A stretch of DNA of 64,000 bases from Thermaerobacter subterraneus DSM 13965 (lineage in GTDB: Bacteria; Bacillota; Sulfobacillia; Thermaerobacterales; Thermaerobacteraceae). Position numbers and translations under genes: made by a program. Of the stretch, positions 60,529-64,000 are shown one piece after another. How positions within the stretch are numbered: the stretch's first letter is position 1; each line of letters begins with the position of its first letter. The DNA lies in NCBI RefSeq assembly GCF_000183545.2, contig NZ_JH976536.1, positions 124,001 through 188,000 on the forward strand. Direction: 5' to 3'. The notes beneath the pieces were generated by a model. It saw only the letters and a list, made by a program, of their open reading frames with translations, made no database searches and had not been told where the DNA came from.

Positions 60529-61327
60529 TCTCCTTCCCCTGCTGGCCCGCTGGCGGGAGGGGCTGGCGGCCGGATGGCTGCCGCCCGCCGGTCCAGCCGA
60601 GGGGCTGCGGGTCCTGGCGGTGCTGCTGGTGGGCGTGGCGGTGAAGCTGATGGACGACGTCCTCGACCGGGAAGAAGATGCCTGGACGGGCCGGCCCAAC
60701 GCCGCCGCCCGCCTGGGGCCCGCCGCCACCGCCTACGCCCTGGCTGCCCTGGCCGCCGCTGCCGCCCTTTCCCTGCGGGACGCGCTGCTTCTCTTTTGGG
60801 CCAGCTACGCCTGGGGGATGGCCCACGGCAGCGGCACCCGGCTGCCCCTGGGGCTGCGCGCCTGGCAGGAGACGGCGCTCACGGTGGCCCTTTCGGTGGC
60901 CGCCGCGGGCCTGCCGGACACCCTGGCCGCCCTGGCCCTGGTGGGCTCGGTACAACTGGTGGACGACTGGATCGACCTGCGGCGGGAGCAAGCCCGGACC
61001 TCAGGGGACGACCCGCTTGGGCCGGTGCCCGGGGCCGGGCCCGCCCGCAACTGGGCGGCGCGGCTCGGCCCGCAAGAGGCGCTGCTGACCGGGCTCGGGC
61101 TGGCTCTGGTGGCGGCCGCCTGGGACCCCCTGCGGGCGGTGGCCGCCTGGGCCGCAGCCGCCGGGGCCGGGCTGGCCGGTCGCGGGCCGCTGGTCCCGGG
61201 GAGGCGGGGCCGGACGCACCCGGCGCGGGATCCCCAGGCCGGCAACGGCGCCGTGGCCTCCGGGGCACCCCCACAACGCGGTGGATCCCCGGCCGGCCCT
61301 CCGGCCGGCGGGGAGGGTGTGCCGTGA
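60509..61327 (+). CDS. UbiA-like integral membrane protein (putative)
   Basis: A 272-residue protein with about seven hydrophobic segments and two acidic motifs: VGVAVKLMDDVLDREEDAWTGRPNAAARLG and VGSVQLVDDWIDLRREQ. The two D-D-x-x-D blocks on membrane helices recall UbiA-type prenyltransferases, which bind prenyl diphosphate through Mg. The family call is tentative. The last ~75 residues are Gly/Pro/Arg-rich. TTG 60509 follows GGGAGGTG and overlaps the GTPase end by 20 bases; the stop overlaps the next gene as GTGA, so spoVK, GTPase, this gene and the next form a coupled series. Confidence 0.6.
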   Translation: MWPATSDLLPLLARWREGLAAGWLPPAGPAEGLRVLAVLLVGVAVKLMDDVLDREEDAWTGRPNAAARLGPAATAYALAALAAAAALSLRDALLLFWASYAWGMAHGSGTRLPLGLRAWQETALTVALSVAAAGLPDTLAALALVGSVQLVDDWIDLRREQARTSGDDPLGPVPGAGPARNWAARLGPQEALLTGLGLALVAAAWDPLRAVAAWAAAAGAGLAGRGPLVPGRRGRTHPARDPQAGNGAVASGAPPQRGGSPAGPPAGGEGVP

Positions 61328-61686
61328 GCCCGGGGGCGTCCGTGCCGGCGCTGGCCGAAACGGGGGTGGCGGCGGTGCTGGCCGGGGCCGCCCTGCTCGT
61401 CCTGGCGCTGGCCGCCGGGTATGCCGCCGGCCGGCGGCGGGGGCGGCGAGAGGGCTACCGGCTGGGCTGCGCCGAAGCGCCCCTTGCCCTGCGGGCCGAG
61501 GCCCTGGTGCGAGGCAGCTGTCCCGTCTGCGACCACCGGACCGGGGCAGGCCACGACCCCGACAACACGGCCCCGCCCGCCCTCAGCGGCCCGGGGCAGG
61601 GGCCTGGCCCGGGTCGTCTTTTGCCGGTGCCACCGGAGCCCGTACCTTCCCGGACGGCATCCCCGCCCCCGCCTCCGCCGCGATGA
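61324..61686 (+). CDS. Small single-pass membrane protein with a CPVC motif
   Basis: A 120-residue protein: a membrane helix (VAAVLAGAALLVLALAAGYAAG, residues ~14-35), a basic turn, then YRLGCAEAPLALRAEALVRGSCPVCDHR and a Pro/Gly-rich tail. One CxxC pair alone does not define a metal site. Function unknown. Its 3' end overlaps the convergent miaA by about 100 bases, so the tail may be poorly constrained. Confidence 0.5.
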   Translation: MSPGASVPALAETGVAAVLAGAALLVLALAAGYAAGRRRGRREGYRLGCAEAPLALRAEALVRGSCPVCDHRTGAGHDPDNTAPPALSGPGQGPGPGRLLPVPPEPVPSRTASPPPPPPR

Positions 61687-62578
61687 AGCGGGCCACCTGG
61701 GGCAGGGTCCACTCCCGGCGGTCGAACCACCGGACCTCCGGCAGCTGGTGGCGGAACCAGGTCCACTGCCGCTTGGCATAGTGCCGCGTGTTGCGAATGA
61801 GCCGCCGCCGGGCCTCGGCCAGGTCGTACTCGCCCCGCAGGTATCCCGCGATCTCCTTGTAGCCCAGGGCCTGCAGCGCCGGCAGCCGGGGGTCGTACCC
61901 CGCCTCCAGCAGCCGCCGCACCTCCTCCACCAGGCCCCGGGCCAGCTGGCGGTCGACCCGCCGGGCGATGGCGCGGTAGACGTCATCCCGCGGTGCCGTC
62001 AGGCCGTAGCAGCGGGCGGCGAAGGCGAGGGGCCCCGAGCGCGGCGGCGCGAACTGGCTGGGCGGCCGGCCGGTCTGGTACCAGATCTCCAGGGCCCGGA
62101 CCAGCCGCTTGCGATCGCGGGGGTAGATGACCGCGGCCCGCTGGGGGTCGACGGCGGCCAGCCGCCGGTGGAGGGCCTCCGGGCCCAGCTTCTCGTACTC
62201 TTCTTCCAGCCGCCGCCGCAGGTCCGGGTCGGGAGGAACGGGCTCGAAGTCAAAGCCCCGCAGCAGGGCGGTGACGTAGTAGCCCGTCCCTCCCACCAGC
62301 ACCGGGTACCGCCCCCGCCGGCAGATGGCCTGGATGGCCGCCGTGGCGTCCCGCCGGAAATCGGCCACGCTGTACGGCTCATCGGGGTCACGGATGTCGA
62401 TCAGGTGGTGGGGGATGCGGCGCCGGACGGCAGGATCGACCTTGTCGGTGCCGATGTCCAGGCCCCGGTAGACCTGGGTGGAATCGGCGGAAACCACTTC
62501 GACGGGCATGAGATCGGCCAGCAGCAGGGAGAGTTCGGTCTTGCCCACCGCCGTGGGTCCCACGATCACGATGAGCAC
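61583..62578 (-). CDS. miaA: tRNA dimethylallyltransferase MiaA
   Basis: A 331-residue enzyme placing the isopentenyl group on A37 of tRNAs reading UNN codons. It reads LIVIVGPTAVGKTELSLLLADLMPVEVVSADSTQVYRGLDIGTDKVDPAVRRRIPHHLIDIRDP, VLVGGTGYYVTALLRGFDFEP, RDRKRLVRALEIWYQTGRPPSQ, LPALQALGYKEIAGYLRGEYDL and the tRNA-binding NTRHYAKRQWTWFR. The last ~30 residues form a non-conserved tail. GTG 62578 starts 6 bases after the mutL stop. Confidence 0.96.
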   Translation of the reverse strand: MLIVIVGPTAVGKTELSLLLADLMPVEVVSADSTQVYRGLDIGTDKVDPAVRRRIPHHLIDIRDPDEPYSVADFRRDATAAIQAICRRGRYPVLVGGTGYYVTALLRGFDFEPVPPDPDLRRRLEEEYEKLGPEALHRRLAAVDPQRAAVIYPRDRKRLVRALEIWYQTGRPPSQFAPPRSGPLAFAARCYGLTAPRDDVYRAIARRVDRQLARGLVEEVRRLLEAGYDPRLPALQALGYKEIAGYLRGEYDLAEARRRLIRNTRHYAKRQWTWFRHQLPEVRWFDRREWTLPQVARFIAAEAGAGMPSGKVRAPVAPAKDDPGQAPAPGR

Positions 62579-62584
62579 GCCGCC

Positions 62585-64000
62585 TCACCCCCCGCCCCGC
62601 CGGCCGAACCGGCGCTCCAGCTCGTCGACCCCCACGCGGATCACCGTGGGCCGGCCGTGGGGACAGGCATAGGGTTGCCGGCAGCGGGCCAGGTCGGCCA
62701 GAAGCTGGGCCATTTCCTGGGGGTGGAGCCGGTCCCCCGCCTTGATGGCCGCCTTGCAGGCCGCCAGGATCCGGGCCGCCCGGTCGGTGTCCAGGACCGG
62801 CGCCTCCTCCCCCCCGCCGCGGACCGCCTCGGCCAGCAGCCGGGCCAGGAGGTCGGCCAGCAGGGACGGCGCCGGCCGGTCGGCCAGGGCGGCCGGGACC
62901 GCCCGCACGGCCACGGAGCGGGGCCCGAAGGGCTCGATCTGAAAGCCCATGCGGGCCACGGCGGCCGCCTGCTCGAGCAGCAGCGCGTATTCCGATGCCG
63001 GCAGGTCCAGCACCACGGGGACGGCCAGCAGCTGGGCGGGCACGCCGGCCTGGCCGGCTCCCTGAGCCAGGAACCGCTCGAAGTAGATCCGCTCGTGGGC
63101 GGCATGCTGGTCGACCACGTACAGGCCGTCGGGTCCCGCACAGGCCAGGTAGGTCCCCGCCACCTGGCCGAGGGGCTCCAGGCGCAGCAGCAGATCCCGG
63201 GCGTCCTGCGTGGGGCCCGCGGGCCCCACGCCCGGCTGCCGCGCTCCGTCGGGCACCTCCTCCTCCCGGGCAAGGGACCCGGTCCCGGCCGCCGGGCTGC
63301 CCGTTCCACCGGCGGGGTCGTCCCTCCGGGCGCCCGGACTCCCCCACCCCTCGCCGGGCGGCTGCGGCGCGGGCTCGAACGTCTCCCCGGGAGTACCGGC
63401 CTGTCCCGCTCGTGGCCCGCGCGCCGCCCCGGTCCCGTGGGGTTCTTCCCCCCGGCGGAAGACCTCCAGCCAGGCGGCCGTGGCCCCCTCATAGGCTGCC
63501 GCCGCTTCCGCCGCGGCCTCCGCCGTCCCTCCCGCCGCCCCTCCGGACGCCACTTCGGGAGCTCGACCGCTCCCCGGCCGCACCGCCCACGACGCCCCCC
63601 GCACCCACCGGGGCGACCCCGGGCGCCAGGGGCCTTCCCCATTGCCCCAGGGCCCCTTGGGGGGCGTGAACCGCTCGCCGGGGTTTCCAGGAGAGGGTGC
63701 ATAGAAGGGGCCCGGCGCCGCAGGACGCAGCGGGTCCCGCTCGGCCAGGGCGCTCTCCACCGCCCGGTAGAGCAGGGACGCCACCGCCCGTTCCCGCACC
63801 AGGCGCACCTCCAGCTTGGCGGGGTGGACGTTGACGTCGACCTCCTCCCCCGGCACCGTCAGCGCCAGCACGGCCACGGGGTAGCGGCGGGCGGGCAGCA
63901 GGTGGCGGTAGGCGTTCTCCAGGCTGAAGCGCAGGCTCGGCACCTGGACGGGCCGGCGGTTGATGCTGAAGAACTGCCAGGCCCGGCTGGCCCGGGCGAT
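62585..64000 (-). CDS. mutL: DNA mismatch repair protein MutL (5' end outside window)
   Basis: The C-terminal 471 residues. At the window edge RASRAWQFFSINRRPVQVPSLRFSLENAYRHLLPARRYPVAVL and VDVNVHPAKLEVRLVRE belong to the end of the N-terminal ATPase half. A ~150-residue Gly/Pro/Ala-rich linker follows. The dimerisation domain has DQHAAHERIYFERF, matching the DQHA-x2-E-x4-E metal site of nicking-type MutL, ACKAAIKAGDRLHPQEM and the CPHGRP zinc-site motif. So it is an endonuclease-type MutL, as in bacteria lacking MutH. miaA follows directly. Confidence 0.95.
   Translation of the reverse strand: MARASRAWQFFSINRRPVQVPSLRFSLENAYRHLLPARRYPVAVLALTVPGEEVDVNVHPAKLEVRLVRERAVASLLYRAVESALAERDPLRPAAPGPFYAPSPGNPGERFTPPKGPWGNGEGPWRPGSPRWVRGASWAVRPGSGRAPEVASGGAAGGTAEAAAEAAAAYEGATAAWLEVFRRGEEPHGTGAARGPRAGQAGTPGETFEPAPQPPGEGWGSPGARRDDPAGGTGSPAAGTGSLAREEEVPDGARQPGVGPAGPTQDARDLLLRLEPLGQVAGTYLACAGPDGLYVVDQHAAHERIYFERFLAQGAGQAGVPAQLLAVPVVLDLPASEYALLLEQAAAVARMGFQIEPFGPRSVAVRAVPAALADRPAPSLLADLLARLLAEAVRGGGEEAPVLDTDRAARILAACKAAIKAGDRLHPQEMAQLLADLARCRQPYACPHGRPTVIRVGVDELERRFGRRGGG

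Noticed and set aside
1..64000. CRISPR arrays, rRNA genes or prophage modules
   Set aside because: No regularly spaced repeats, no rRNA-like sequence and no run of phage structural genes were seen; the only mobile element is the TnpB element.

Overview
The window looks like chromosomal DNA from a very GC-rich, endospore-forming, thermophilic Firmicute of the Thermaerobacter / Symbiobacterium type. The clues are spore genes (spmA, spmB, spoIVA, spoVK, DUF3189), a Firmicute SOS module (lexA with a divergent yneA-like gene and GAAC-N4-GTTC boxes), heavy GTG/TTG start use with strong GGAGG ribosome sites, and Ala/Gly/Pro-rich linkers added to many housekeeping proteins. The genus is inferred from gene content, not from a marker gene.

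Layout. 1-3.3 kb: end of an ATP-dependent DNA ligase, a stand-alone LigD-type polymerase (NHEJ) and an SNF2 helicase. 3.5-7.7 kb: spmA-spmB, a RidA-like protein, rluB and pncB. 8.2-12.1 kb: an etfB-etfA-fixC-fixX electron-transfer operon behind a TGTGA-N6-TCACA palindrome. 12.3-14.5 kb: small unknown genes. 14.6-25.3 kb: cmk, plsC, an S1 protein, a membrane protein, a double DUF3189 protein, der, plsY, panE and spoIVA, an order typical of Firmicutes. 25.4-27.5 kb (minus strand): a fused sulfur-carrier / E1 / rhodanese protein translationally coupled to a JAMM protease, then tRNA-Pro(GGG). 28-32 kb: a glycosyltransferase and a 986-residue membrane protein. 32.3-37.8 kb: S-adenosylmethionine by-product metabolism (speH, a MarR-MTA phosphorylase fusion frame, adenosylhomocysteinase, MTA/SAH deaminase) with ndk. 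37.8-48.8 kb: dehydrogenase, phosphatase, DinG-like helicase, surE, LysM-polysaccharide deacetylase, aldehyde dehydrogenase and phosphoesterase. 48.9-54.1 kb: a truncated MFS gene, a zinc-type alcohol dehydrogenase gene split by a TnpB element, and an enoyl-CoA hydratase. 54.1-55.0 kb: no gene, but a convincing XerC/XerD dif-like site. 55.0-64 kb: yneA-like/lexA, DUF456, hflX, a SpoVK-type ATPase, a small GTPase, a UbiA-like membrane protein, miaA and mutL (cut by the window end).

The main points of interest are the fused ubiquitin-like sulfur-transfer protein whose carrier GlyGly is internal and whose neighbour is a JAMM protease; the reconstructed TnpB insertion into an alcohol dehydrogenase gene; the dif-like site, close to where the plus-strand gene bias ends; the MarR-MTAP single frame; and the three LexA boxes between yneA and lexA.
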